This document shows positions 1 through 10,987 of a stretch of 64,000 nt of DNA, piece by piece (within the stretch, counting starts at the first letter, position 1; each line of letters opens with the position of its first letter). The position numbers and the translations under genes were made by a program. Location: contig MU867100.1 of the NCBI GenBank assembly GCA_033725935.1, positions 186,001 to 250,000 on the forward strand. The letters run 5' to 3'. This stretch comes from Cladorrhinum sp. PSN259 (taxonomy: Eukaryota; Ascomycota; Sordariomycetes; Sordariales; Podosporaceae). Below the pieces are notes generated by a model. The model was given only the letters and a program-made list of their open reading frames with translations, was not told where the DNA came from and did no database searches.

Positions 1-843
1 TACATGGGTACCCATTACGTACCTTTTCATCACATCATTAGCATCAAGTTATCGTTATATTCGTCTCCTGCACAAATTTGTAGAATCGCGCTCAAGGATG
101 GCATGTGCACTCCCAAAACTCAATTTATCTCTGCCACCAAACCGCATCTTCCATGAAAAGAAAAAGAAAAATCCAATGAATTCATTCCTGCCACTCATCA
201 GAAGCCGCAAATCACATTCATACAAAAAGAGGCCACAGCAAAAAAAAAAAAAACCCCCCCCAAACAGCCATTAAGCACTGAAATTAAGGCTACACGATTA
301 AGAAGCCGCTGTCAACGCACAGTCGTCAACGGTCTACAGCGTACCGTTTAATTGCCTACCGTAGCACGTTTTTTGTTCATCTCACAAGGGAGAGGTTGCC
401 CAAATAGGAAATGTTGCCATTTTCACCTGATTGACCAGGGATCATTGTAAACAAAGCTATTGATCCCTTCTCCTTTCGCTCTAGAGAAGCAAAGAAGAAA
501 GAATTGATCAGGCAAGCTTTTATAGGTTGCTTAGAAACACACATTGACAAAATCACACAATTTGACCACATCCCCCAAATTGAAAAAGAGCAGGATGTAG
601 GATGCAGGATAGCGATTCCATTGTTACTATTTTATTCGTGATAATCATGTCTCTGCATAGGTTGTGTTGTCTTTAGCAGCTAAATGAACAAGAGAGAAAA
701 CCCAGCAAAGCCGTTCTAGGTTCCAAATTGCGAAAGAGCAGGAGGGAAAGAAAAAGAAGAATGAAGCCCAGGCCCGCCAAGAACAATTGCACCAGAAGAG
801 AAAAAAGTAGGATACATGGGGGAGAGTCCATGAAGGCCCTTAA
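1..843. other. Intergenic, downstream of phosphofructokinase
   Basis: No convincing gene is seen. The stretch holds the 3' flank of the minus-strand phosphofructokinase gene, a poly-A/poly-C run near 240-260 and only short open frames with no recognisable product. The longest, about 64 codons on the minus strand near 377-571, has no family resemblance I know. Confidence 0.6.
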
Positions 844-3317
844 CTAAGCCTGCGAAACTGGAAGAATCCCACGCTTGACATCCTTTGCCTTGATGCCCGT
901 CAGGTCTGCCTCGGGCAGATCATGCTTGGGACGCCCGCCGAGGATGTCGACAATCTCCTTCATACCTAACCAATACGCCGCCTTGGGTCGCCGGTTGGGC
1001 CAGTCTGTCTCCTCTTCCTCAACCTTCTTGATAGGCGTGAAGACAACGCTCGCGCCCTTGATGCCAATAACCGTGGCGCTCATCGGGTCGGTCTTGACCT
1101 TGTTGTGCACGCCGCGTCCAAATTGCTCAAGTTGCTGGATACACCGGATCGCCAGGCGCACAGCTCGACATCTGTCCATGGGGGACGGGACACCACCCTG
1201 CTGCATGTGGCCGGGGATACCCTCACGGCTCTCAAATCTGCCGTGAGCCTCGTCCCGAAGGATATCGGCGATAAGCTTAGCATTATAGACATTGGATGCC
1301 CGCTCGTTGATCAGAATGAGTCTTCCGGCACGGCTCTGCCCCTTGTCATGGGCGAAAACTTTCTTTAGGTGTCGCACATCAGCCGCTAGCATATCTAGGC
1401 TCAGGCCCTCCTCTGGTGTATACACTGCCGACGCACCGACTCCGAGTCCACCAAGCGTTGCCACGTATCCTGAGCGCCCACCCTGTGTCTCGATAACAAA
1501 CACACGCCTGCGAGTAGCTGATGCTGATTGCTTGATCTTGTCGCAATACTCAACTAGCTCGTTGAGGCAAGTGTCAGAGCCGAGCGAATACTCAGTGCCT
1601 GGAACGTTGTTGGAGATGGTGGCGGGAAGGAGCGTCATGGGTATACATAAAGATGGGTACTGATCCCTGGCCTTGCGCAGCTGGGAGACGGCATGGAAGG
1701 CCTCGAAACCGCCGATGAGAAAGAGAGCATCAAAATTGTAATGCTCAATCAAATTGGCGATAACCTCCATGTCATACTCTCCCGGGAGCTCACGGTTTGT
1801 TCCAATTTCCGAACCGCCCTTGCTTGCCCAACCATCTACCTCGAGCCAATTGAACGGCCGCACTGCCCCCAGGGGCTTATCGCCGTGGTGCCGCGCAAAG
1901 CCTGCGAATCCGTTGTAGATAGCAATCGGCTCGTGTCCCCGGGACAAGCAGTACGCGACGCCAGCTCTGACTGCGGCATTCATACCACCAGCGGGGGCGC
2001 CCACATTGATGAAGCCGATTTTCATTCTCTTGGGGACAGTTAGTATTAGAAAGCAATTGCGTCGTAGGTACCATACTTGCCTCTTTTTCCGGAAGCATCA
2101 ACTCCCTATCCACCTGAACCGCTGTTGTCATCATAAAGGACTTGTACTGCTCAGAAAACTCAGTATCTCTCAGAGCCATGGCTTCCTCAAAGTCTTGTCG
2201 TTCTATCGCCTTGGCCACCTTTTTGGTGTCCTGTACCGCCTCCATGAGTGGTTTCCTGACAATCTTGTTTTCGTTGATGGCAATGACACAAGTCTTGGTC
2301 TCGGGCGTAGCTTCAAGGACAGCCTTGACTGCCTCAACACCTTGAAGAGTGGCAAGCATTCGGTCATAAGCAACAGCTGTTCCTCCACGCTGGACGTGAC
2401 CAAGGGTGGTGATTCTGGTGTCAAGACCGAGACCGTCTTTGTCGGCGAGGAGATCCTTGACCATGTCAGGCGTGATTTTGTTTCCTTCCCTATCAAGTGC
2501 GCCCTCTGCGATAATGACGATAGTCTTTCGCTTGCCAATTTTGCGGTGCTATTATCATTATTTAGCTTGCAAGCCTGGGTGAACGAGGGTTAAATTAACG
2601 CACATGTTCAACAATACTACACATATCCTCTCTCCAATTATCTTCACTAGGCTTTTCGGGAATAAAAATGAAGTCTGCGCCTGTCGCAACACCAGCCATC
2701 AGGGCAAGCCATCCGCAATGTCTGCCCATGACCTCGACGACGAAGGCGCGGGAGTGAGATGTGGCCGTGGCCTCGATGAGATCAACGGCATGACAAATTC
2801 TGGACAAGGCGGAGTAGCATCCAATAGTGGCATCTGTGCCGGAAAGATCATTGTCAATGGATCCGACCAGACCGACAATGTTGAGGTGGCTGAATGGCTG
2901 GACCTCCTGGGCAGTGAATTCGCCATTGGCTACCAGCTCCTCCAGCAGCGAGGGCCATTCCGCTCGGAACCGGTCGGCGCCCGTCAGCGAGCCATCTCCT
3001 CCGCAAATGATAAGAGCGTCGATGCCGTTAATAATCATGTTTTTGGCGGCCGCCAGGCGGCCGGGGCGTTCGTAAAACGCCATACAGCGAGCAGTGCCAA
3101 TGAGAGTACCGCCCTCAGACAGCCAGCCACGAACATCGTACCACTCCATCTTTCGTATGAGATCACCGCCGCGGACCAGGCCCTCGTAGCCTTCGTAGAT
3201 ACAGTAGGCATCGCAGCCCATGTGAAGAGCCATGCGGACGCAGGCTCGCACCACGCCGTTCATGCCAGGCGAGTCACCGCCCGAGGTCATGATGGCGATT
3301 TTCTTCTTGGCCGACAT
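844..3317 (-). CDS. pfkA: ATP-dependent 6-phosphofructokinase
   Basis: Phosphorylates fructose 6-phosphate to fructose 1,6-bisphosphate, the committed step of glycolysis, in the cytosol. Three exons read on the minus strand: 3317-2604, 2548-2081 and 2028-844, giving 788 aa, the usual length for the fungal duplicated-half enzyme. The N-terminal half has the ATP-binding TSGGDSPGMN (residues 11-20), GGDGS (107-110) and the catalytic GSIDNDLSGTD (152-162). It also has MGRHCGWLAL. The C-terminal half repeats the fold (NVGAPAGGMN, GGRSGYVA) as the regulatory half. The ATG at 3317 was preferred because the frame stays open upstream to 3512 but that would add 65 non-conserved, hydrophobic residues. 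Intron 1 has a GTGCGT donor. Intron 2 keeps frame only as a GC-AG intron (AG|GCAAGT), restoring LPEKERMKIGF across the junction. It diverges from Med17. Confidence 0.95.
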
Positions 3318-4409
3318 GTTGTGTGCTGAGAATTCTGGCCAAGCGCTGGGCTCTGAGGTGGTGCCTGAATAGTCGAGGAGGGTTTTCGGAGTTCGGACAA
3401 ATAGGGCAAAGGGAGTCGATCGGAGGATGAAGACAAACAGCGTCTGGAAGGGTGAGAATACGATGGACAGGGGACGGAAGAAAAAGCTAAAAGCTGTTGT
3501 CGGTATAGGCATGCTCCAGGCGGCGGCACCTGGTGTGAAAACAAGAGAAAGTGGAAAGGACTCGGGACTCGGGAGTCGGACACGCCTCGTCAGATCGGAC
3601 GACGTTTGGAGCGAGACAGCACCACCACCTTCTAATGAATGCAGCTGATGGATTGCTCGGCGGGCAGGAGCTCTTATCTTATCGTAGCGCGGGGTGCAAC
3701 CACGCAGCTACCTCTTTCTGCTTACAGCTCTGACGGAATGTCGACCGGTGTCGCAGGCTTTGGGAATATTTCCCTCACCCATCCATCCTCGCTGAGGAGA
3801 ACACCTGCCAAATCAATTGGCCAATGGGTTATGGTGGGGCAAGCCTACAGGTTTGGTACGTGGTGGTGAGGGGTTTCCTCAACACCCTCCACGATTCTAA
3901 AGGTTTTAGATGCATCTGTAGTCACAGCAATGACATAATGCGCAGAGTGGGATGTGTCCGCTGGAGCGGGGTCCTTGTACAGCCAGTGCGTGGGTGGGCT
4001 TTTTGAGATTTTTTCCCCCAACGAGGAGCTTCCTGCCTCCGACGTCGACCGAATCTCCACCTTGATCGAGAATTTGGAAGACCCATCCGGTGGGTCCTAC
4101 TGTCTCAAAGGGATGTTCCTTTTGGCACTTGTCACTTTTCAAATAACGCAGTTTGGGTAAGTTACGATAAGCTGCAAGCCGTCGAAGCTTCCAACCGACA
4201 CCCCAAAAAGCGCTGTCTTTGTGCGCATCTTTAAACGCTTTGGATCAACCAATTTGGATGCTTTTCTTCCTCTTCCTCTCTCACTCACCACTCGAGAACA
4301 TCAGTTCCCCGTTCTTATTCCCACATAACTGGGCCCTCGCTTTAATTCAAACACCAACTACCGAACATCATATCTTCTGATATCCCATATCCCACATCGA
4401 TTACTCGTC
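3318..4409. promoter_or_regulatory. Divergent promoter region, pfkA / Med17
   Basis: About 1.1 kb separates the two divergent start codons. It holds back-to-back ATTGG (3816-3820) and CCAAT (3821-3825), a second CCAAT at 4249-4253, and a pyrimidine-rich tract at about 4262-4290 shortly before the Med17 start, a common feature of fungal core promoters. CCAAT boxes are bound by the HAP/CBC complex in ascomycetes; their use here is inference. No gene is seen. Confidence 0.45.
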
Positions 4410-6401
4410 ATGTCAGACCGACCATTAGGGCTGCGTCCGCAGCCTGCGACGTCTCACAGGGTCAACAGTATTGCAGAGTTCCACCAACGAATGGCAATGG
4501 AGCCAGGCGGGTTCAAAGCCCTCAACCAGGCCGACATTCGCAGAGAAATTGAAGCCCGACAGAACGGCGCTCACAATTCTGCTGATGGCAACGAACACAG
4601 GGACAAAAATGCTCACCACGTTGCTGAGGGAGATGACGAAGGCGATGCTGCAATGCTTGATGCTAGCGAGGCTACCGAAACGACCGAGAACCCTGACGCC
4701 TCGGTGGATTTAATTCAAGTAAAAGACGAGGTCATTCGAAGGGCGGCAGAGGCTACTCAGTCTGCTGGTTTCATAGTCGACACCCTCTCGCTCGTAGTGT
4801 CCAAGGAGAATCCCACCTCTGCCGCCACTACTCTCAATCCAGATACACGCCAAATAGTTGGCCTCGGGACCCTGGGTGCGACAAGACTTGCGGCTCCCAC
4901 GACTCTCACTCAAGACCGAATACCACGAAACAAGATGATGGCCAATGGCAGACGACTGGTGGATCTCAACCATGGGGCAGATACTGCCCTTGCCGCTTCC
5001 AGGCGACTTCAGCAGGAAATCAGTGCTGAAACTAAATACTGGGCCGAAGTTCAGACTGTGGCGGATGCCGGCTTTCGGATTGCTCGGCTGCCTGAGCATC
5101 ACACTATGGGGGTCAGGTTTGGTTTCAACAGTGACAAATCCGACTTCGCAAACAAAGACACTGCACCCATGAGGAGAGCCGCAGATGGATCCGCTCAGCT
5201 GGCGCTAGGTCCATATGGCGGCGGTTCTCAGCGCATTCAGGTCAGCATTCTCGAAAACGCTACTGTTGTTGGCAGGTCGTCTCTTCCGCAACCCCTAGCA
5301 GATAATTCGTCTCTCAAGGACCGTGTGAAGGAGGCGTCTGAGACCATATTCAATCAGGAGCTGTGGCATGAAATGAACAAAGAGGGCCGTCTTATGCTGG
5401 ACAGAAATGTCTGTTTGGAGAAATCAGCCATTACTTATCGTATCAGCACAAACAAGACCATGTCGATTAGGCTTGTTTCTCTCGGAGGGGCTGATGCCAC
5501 AGCGTCGGAGCCACCGAGACCCGAAGATGACTTGGCGGAGGCCCTGAATACCGCACTTGCTCTGCAGCTCACCAGCGCCCACAGATTTCCCGAAGAGGAT
5601 GAGGGTGAGAATGAGATGTTCAATGCGATGCACTGGGCTAGGGATGAGGATGAAGACGTTGAATATCTGATACTCGAGCCAATTATCTCATACTTTGAGC
5701 ACGAGAAAACCGTCGAGCAATGTACCCGTTTGTTCTCGGCACTTGTGCGCCCCTTATGTTCTGCTGGTTTAGATTCCTTTGTCGAAATCTCGGAGAAATC
5801 ATTGATGCAGACCCTTCCTCCTGCCAAGAACCGCACGGTTGCTGCTACGTACGCACTTTTAACGCCCTCTGAAGTCTACTTCAGCCTACAGATTGCACCA
5901 CAATGCCGCCTCGGAATCAAGTGTACCTCATCGGCCACAGAAGGGCCACAGTTTGCAGTCTCCTGCGAACAGCCTTCGCAGCCAAACTTGGCGAACCCTT
6001 TGGTTAAGCGGTGTCCACCCGATCCCGACGGCTACGACCAAATCAGTAATCTCTTCGAATACCTTCATGATGCTGTGCCTCGAGCTCTCGCAGGATACTC
6101 AGGGTTGATAGTGAACGAGCTGACTTCCCACGCTCAAGCAAAAGGCGGGAGGCCGATAAAATGGGTCTACACCGTGAGTAGCAAGGGACTGGTTGATTCT
6201 GACACGGGCGATTACGGAATCCATTTCGAGTTTCCTGTTGATTCTGCCGTCGGTCGAGTAATCCAGGTAGAGGGGCATTTCGACGAGAATGGAGAGAAAC
6301 TATCCAGAAGCTGGACTTGGGCTTCTGAGCCCGGCAAGCATGGTGCCGGTAACCTCGAGGATGTTATCAAGAAAATTTTGGCAGGGTGTGCTGGTTCTTA
6401 G
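4410..6401 (+). CDS. med17: Mediator of RNA polymerase II transcription subunit 17
   Basis: Head-module scaffold of the Mediator complex (Srb4 in yeast), acting in the nucleus to bridge activators and RNA polymerase II. It is a single-exon reading frame of 663 aa beginning at ATG 4410. Family traits visible are the N-terminal stretch FHQRMAMEPGGFKALN and the helix followed by GLGTLGATRLAAP (about residues 150-165). The conserved core LQQEISAETKYWAEV then runs into RLPEHHTMGVRFGF at about 205-240. The acidic segment around 75-100 (repeated E/D/A) is poorly conserved. The length fits fungal Med17 (about 600-700 aa). It diverges from phosphofructokinase and is followed at once by a repetitive, broken-looking gene in the same direction. 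No intron is needed. Confidence 0.9.
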   Translation: MSDRPLGLRPQPATSHRVNSIAEFHQRMAMEPGGFKALNQADIRREIEARQNGAHNSADGNEHRDKNAHHVAEGDDEGDAAMLDASEATETTENPDASVDLIQVKDEVIRRAAEATQSAGFIVDTLSLVVSKENPTSAATTLNPDTRQIVGLGTLGATRLAAPTTLTQDRIPRNKMMANGRRLVDLNHGADTALAASRRLQQEISAETKYWAEVQTVADAGFRIARLPEHHTMGVRFGFNSDKSDFANKDTAPMRRAADGSAQLALGPYGGGSQRIQVSILENATVVGRSSLPQPLADNSSLKDRVKEASETIFNQELWHEMNKEGRLMLDRNVCLEKSAITYRISTNKTMSIRLVSLGGADATASEPPRPEDDLAEALNTALALQLTSAHRFPEEDEGENEMFNAMHWARDEDEDVEYLILEPIISYFEHEKTVEQCTRLFSALVRPLCSAGLDSFVEISEKSLMQTLPPAKNRTVAATYALLTPSEVYFSLQIAPQCRLGIKCTSSATEGPQFAVSCEQPSQPNLANPLVKRCPPDPDGYDQISNLFEYLHDAVPRALAGYSGLIVNELTSHAQAKGGRPIKWVYTVSSKGLVDSDTGDYGIHFEFPVDSAVGRVIQVEGHFDENGEKLSRSWTWASEPGKHGAGNLEDVIKKILAGCAGS

Positions 6402-6403
6402 TC

Positions 6404-7852
6404 TAATCCAGACCACCATGTTGGATGCAACATATTAGAAGGCGACGACGAGAGCGCACGAGAAGATACCCTCGAATACATTGGATCGGGGCAGCATATA
6501 TCCAAACACAGCTGTCAAGGCACTGGGCACGAAGACACTGAGCCTGGAGACGCTTCCCATGATCTTGCTTACGGTAGTAATACCCTCGAAGACGGTTCAA
6601 TGATAGTGGTCGTGAATATACTGATTTTGGGGACACATTGAACAGTTCTGGTCAGTGGAACAACGCACTCGGAGATAGCTTCCATGGCAGCAGCCTCGAG
6701 AACAAGTTATCTTGGGAAAACATCAACGATCTGGGCTCCAAGGATGACTTACGAAAGTACCCGCTCTCTTTGAATAGCGAGGGTCACAATATATCTGGAG
6801 ATGACTCCCATAGTAGCACTCGCAAAAACGGCGCATATGGAGGGAATGATGCAACTCTGAACAACAATCCATTTGGAGATGGCTTTCATGGTAGCACCCT
6901 TGAGAACAATACATTTGGGGAGAATATCAACACTTTGGAACAAGGGAATGACTTGCGAGAGTACCCATCCAACTTCAAAGGCGATGATAGTCGCAACTTG
7001 TTTGGAAATCGCTTCAACGATAACGGCCAGGAACATGGCACAGCTGTGAATGCTTTCAACAATCTGAGTCACATGAACACTATAGTGGGTGAGAGCACCA
7101 TGCCTACAGATACTTCTGATATTGGCGGCCACGAAGATAATGAAATTGTCCATGGCTTGGCGACTTCGTATAATAATCATGTCCAAGATATCGCTGCGAG
7201 AGATCGACCCGACGATGAGCTCCATGCAGGGCAGGCCATAGAAAACAATAGCTTCGGAAACACTCACAGCATCTCTGCATCAGATCACTTCGAAGGTAAC
7301 GACGTTCATACAGGCACTTCCCATCAGTCGTCTCTTGCAGGCCATGTAATTGCCTCGGGCAGCACTCAGTCTGATAGAATCTTCAGAGGTGAAACTGCTT
7401 CATTAGGACCGGAAGCAGTTGACTTCCCAACCGTCAGAGAAACAATAGAACAGGTCCAGAATCAGATACCTCAGTGGCCCAGATTTGTGGCTCCCCGTGA
7501 TAAATTATACCCATACGAAATACGCAAGCGACTCTATTATCGGTATAGAGATAATCCCTTTGAATGTCAAATACGGCGGAAAGCCGAGATTGTAGAAGCG
7601 CATGGGCATCAAAATTCCATCGGGGTCTGCCGCGCGTGTCAGAACCGATCCATAGTCAGGAGTCATACGGTTCAGCAAGGGAACCGCTTGTATTAAAATT
7701 GTAAATATATGGTTCACAAAAAGATTGACGGCTCCCTGGAGATCGAGGCTGACTGCTCTTACTGTATATTCATGGATTCGGAGCATACCTGTTTGGAAGA
7801 CCTTCGAGCGAGATTGCGGAACTGGGAGCAGCAGCATCAGCAACAGCAATAG
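6404..7852 (+). pseudogene. Repetitive Asn/Gly/Ser-rich protein, probably broken
   Basis: I do not recognise the family. An open frame runs 6581-7693 but has no ATG near its start; the first in-frame Met codon lies near 7070. Upstream coding-like sequence with related wording (DLAYGSNTLEDG, ending about 6593) is in another frame, the one Med17 uses, so a frame break sits near 6590. Inside the frame a unit is duplicated: GDSFHGSSLENKLSWENIN (from 6671) and GDGFHGSTLENNTFGENIN (from 6875), about 204 nt apart. The C-terminal part is conserved-looking and Cys-containing (CRAC, then CSYCIFMDSEHTC), but TAA at 7694-7696 falls between the two Cys groups and the same frame resumes to TAG at 7850-7852. 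Either a pseudogene, sequencing errors, or a weak 54-nt intron at about 7671-7724 (phase-compatible) could explain the stop. Confidence 0.45.
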
Positions 7853-8395
7853 CGATTAGGAACACTGACTGTGTAGCGATACCACGCTGGAGTTTAGAAG
7901 TTTTGAAAATAGCGAGGTAGCTTGTTTTATCCCCACTAGTCGAAGTCTTTTCTCAATCTGCTGTGAAGGTTTCATATGTTCCATCAAATACACTTCCTTT
8001 ATTTCCTTTTCCGAGAGTTTGGTTGAGATGCAACTGCCGACTCAGATACATTATTCAGAGTGTAGGCACGCCGTTTCGGCGGCCCATAGTGCTCTCAGTA
8101 CGGAGAGCTATGTAGCTCCTTTGAAGATGTCTAACGGCTCGAACATGCAGCTGTGTCTCCGTGATTGGCGCTGGACCTCTCCATACCTCCTCCTTTGTTC
8201 CCCTTTTGGAGCTTGACCCATCTTCCTGGGGGGGGGGGGGGGGGGGGGGTTTAACCCAGGAGCCAAGAAAGAAGAAAAAAATCGGGAGGCCAGGGGCTCA
8301 GTCGAAATGGCTTTAATTTTTGTTAGAAAGTATTTGCATAAAAAAGGGGANNNNNNNNNNACGCCCGCCCCCCCCCCCCCCCCCCCCCCCCCCCG

Positions 8396-8449
<54 letters not shown>

Positions 8450-9259
8450 TTAGCCCAGGAGCCAAGAAAGAAGATCAAGATCGGGAGGACAGTGGCTCAG
8501 TCGAAATGGCTTTACTTTTTGGTAGCAAGTATTTGCCTTAAACAGGGGATGCGGGGAATCTCTGAGATCCCGTTAAGTGTTGAAGACACCCAGTGATTGT
8601 AAGACTGATACATAGTTTGGTTGAATTAGAGCCACACGGGTAATCAAATGGCCGCAAAACCTCCAAGATGAAGTGTGAAATGAAGAGCTCCAGCACCTCC
8701 CCCCAAGCGAATAGCGAAAAACTCGATTTGCAGTATTCAGTGAATGAAAGAAACATGTAGGGAAGTGTTGTCCACCAACGCTTTGATGGCTCCAAGGGAA
8801 CTAAGGCAACCAGAGATTATAAACAGGGAATCCACACTTACATAAATCACAGGATGCTAGTTGATATACATATATATGTCTTTTCTTCTTTTACGCTAAA
8901 CTATCATAACCGTCGTTATCCAATGAAAATGAAACAAGAAAATGCTAAACAATATCCGAGACCAAGAAATTAAAAAGAAAACCAAAATCGCAAAATATTC
9001 CCAGTGCTCAAAAACAAAAGGTCGTCATCATAACATAGCCCCCTTTCCGTCAGTCAGATCGCCCGCCTCCTCGCTCTCTCTCTTCAACAAACTTTCCCAA
9101 TCAACAACCAAAAAGTTCATTAAAACCAAAATGCTTTGGCATCGTCCCCCTTTCCCAAAAAAATGTCCCAAGAATTCTATAAGCAACATGTTCTCATGAC
9201 ATCATCATGCTTCATCACTTTTTCATGCTTCCTCATTTCACATGCCATCACTCACAGAC
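7853..9259. other. Intergenic region containing an assembly gap
   Basis: No gene is supported. It contains the homopolymer and N artefact described separately at 8228-8549, then AT-rich DNA at about 8830-9150 that would be the 3' flank of the minus-strand DUF8035 gene. Apparent open frames through the poly-C run encode only poly-proline and are not real. Confidence 0.6.
8228..8549. repeat. Near-duplicate 100-bp copies flanking poly-G, 10 N and poly-C
   Basis: A run of 22 G (8228-8249) is followed by a 101-bp segment (8250-8350), ten N (8351-8360), and about 80 nt almost wholly of C (to 8449). A second copy of the segment follows (8450-8549). The copies differ at scattered positions, the first looking more error-rich with extra A and T runs. 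This is most simply one locus represented twice at the ends of two contigs joined across an unreadable homopolymer, not biology. Confidence 0.75.
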
Positions 9260-10987
9260 TTAGTGGCGATAGCCCTTGGGTCTGTGGTGGTGGCTGTCAT
9301 AAACAATCTCACGCTCGACAACGCGCTCATCGTCGAAGCGGCTCCTGCTGCCGCTGTGGTAGTGAGCATGATGGTGGTGACCGCGGTCGTATTCATCACG
9401 CCACGAGCGCTCCCACTCAATCTCCCGCGCGCGGTCCTTGCGTGTCTGACGGATACGGTCCGAGACCTGGCAAAGGCGAACGACGTCCTCCTGCATAGTT
9501 TGTTAGTATTCGTAGTTCATGATTCAAAACAAATTTGGCAGAAGAAACTTACATGAGACAGGAACTCAATGATGTAATAGAAAAACTCGGTCTCCTCGAA
9601 TTCGTAGCCCAACTCCTGGATGGCCTCACGGCAGACCAAGTCCTTGGTGATCTCAGTCCACGTCTCGCTGCGGCGGGGTGGGGCGGGCGATGATGACTTG
9701 TGAATAGAAATGCGACGGTCTGTCACCTTCTCGTAGTCGTCATCACGATCCCGTCCACGCTTATCGACAATCTGGACGCTGAGACGTCTCTCACGCTCAA
9801 TATCGCGTTCACGCGACTCTGAGATACTCGTCGAGGTGGTGGAAACGACGCTCTTCTCATCACGCTCAGGCATGAACTTGGCACGCCGCACGCCGCTATA
9901 CTTCTGCCAGGTCACTTCGGCAGAGCCACCGCCGGCGCCGTCCATACGGACACGCTCGGTTCCAGGCGGAACATCTACGATGGTCCAGTCCTTTGTGATA
10001 CCATTGTAGGCTTCACCCATTTTGCCGCGCGAGTCGATGCGGGACTTGATCTCGTAGGCCTCATCGTCATAGTCGATGACAGGGGGGGCAGCAGAGTGGG
10101 CACGTCTCCGGGAAACGCTTCTCCGGCGCTCGATGTCCAAATGGAAGTGCTTCCGGTCACTGGTGACTACGACTTCGTCATCGTTGGCATAAACAACCGG
10201 GCGAGAAGGTCGTTCCACGGAGCGTCCTCGTGAGAGAGAGTGAGAGTGAGAGTGCTTGTGGATGTCAACCTCAGTTCCTTTGCGAGAAGTGTAAATGTCA
10301 ATTTCGGTATCACGGTGCTCATGACGGGCCGGAGGAGGAGGGGGAGGAGTTGGCCTGCGAGCAACGATCATGCCTAATCACGTTAGCTGGAGGTATCATC
10401 TTAAAGTGAAGAGCGATTAACTTACCATGGTCAATGTCCGTGTAGTGAGTAATCACCTCTCTCTGAATGGTTGGGCCCTTGATGACCTGAGGCTGGGGCG
10501 GGGGCGGGGCAGGGGCCGGGCTGGGAGAACGGCGCTCCTCCCTCCTGTCGGTGATACGGATACGCTCAGTCACAGCCGGTGAAGGCGAGCGCGGACGCGG
10601 GCGCTCAACGTAGCGGACAGATGGTGCGCGGCTCGGCTCTCTCCTCTCAGTCTGGCGGATGCGGACTTCGCGCTCCTCCTCCATCCGCTCTACTCGCCTG
10701 GGAGGTGCGGGGCTGACGCTCCTGGCCCGCTCGACAATGCGCTCACGCACGCGGAGCCCCTGAGGGCTAGGAGACCTCTGCCTTTGGCGCTCAACGGTCT
10801 CGACCTCGCGCTGTCTGAGAACGAGCTGGCCAGCCTGGGAGGCAGGTCTCTCCTCCCGAAGCATGAAGGCGGGAACTCTGGAGGGGTCACGGTAGTCGTC
10901 ATACTCGCGAACAGGGGCGCGGCGGGGAGGCTCCCGTTCCCTGATGTACTCGCGCTCGTCGAACTCGACACGGCTTCTGCTAGCCAT
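9260..10987 (-). CDS. DUF8035-type Arg/Glu-rich protein
   Basis: Function unknown. Three exons on the minus strand: 10987-10426, 10373-9553 and 9490-9260, with GTAAGT donors on both introns; 537 aa. Residues 1-185 are highly charged (Arg/Glu, with many RSPSP motifs) and proline-rich towards the end. A His/Ser/Arg-rich linker follows. The folded-looking part starts near residue 310 with GITKDWTIVDVPPGTERVRM and VTWQKYSGVRRAKF, wording I associate with the Pezizomycotina-specific DUF8035 domain. A second helical segment near 440-500 (EAIQELGYEFEETEFFYYI, then VVRLCQVSDRIRQTRKDR) spans intron 2. The tail is His-rich (HHHHAHYHS). No signal peptide or membrane segment is seen. The SR/RSP-like composition resembles nuclear or RNA-associated proteins, but that is inference. 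Confidence 0.8.

Noticed and set aside
3318..3512. N-terminal extension of phosphofructokinase by 65 residues
   Set aside because: It would make the enzyme longer than its family and adds non-conserved residues; ATG 3317 gives 788 aa.
6402..6641. Read-through extension of Med17 past its TAG
   Set aside because: The Med17 C-terminus is complete at the stop; the open frame behind it fits better as part of the broken repetitive gene.
8320..8541. Open frame through the poly-C run encoding poly-proline
   Set aside because: It reads through the N gap and a homopolymer that is an assembly artefact.
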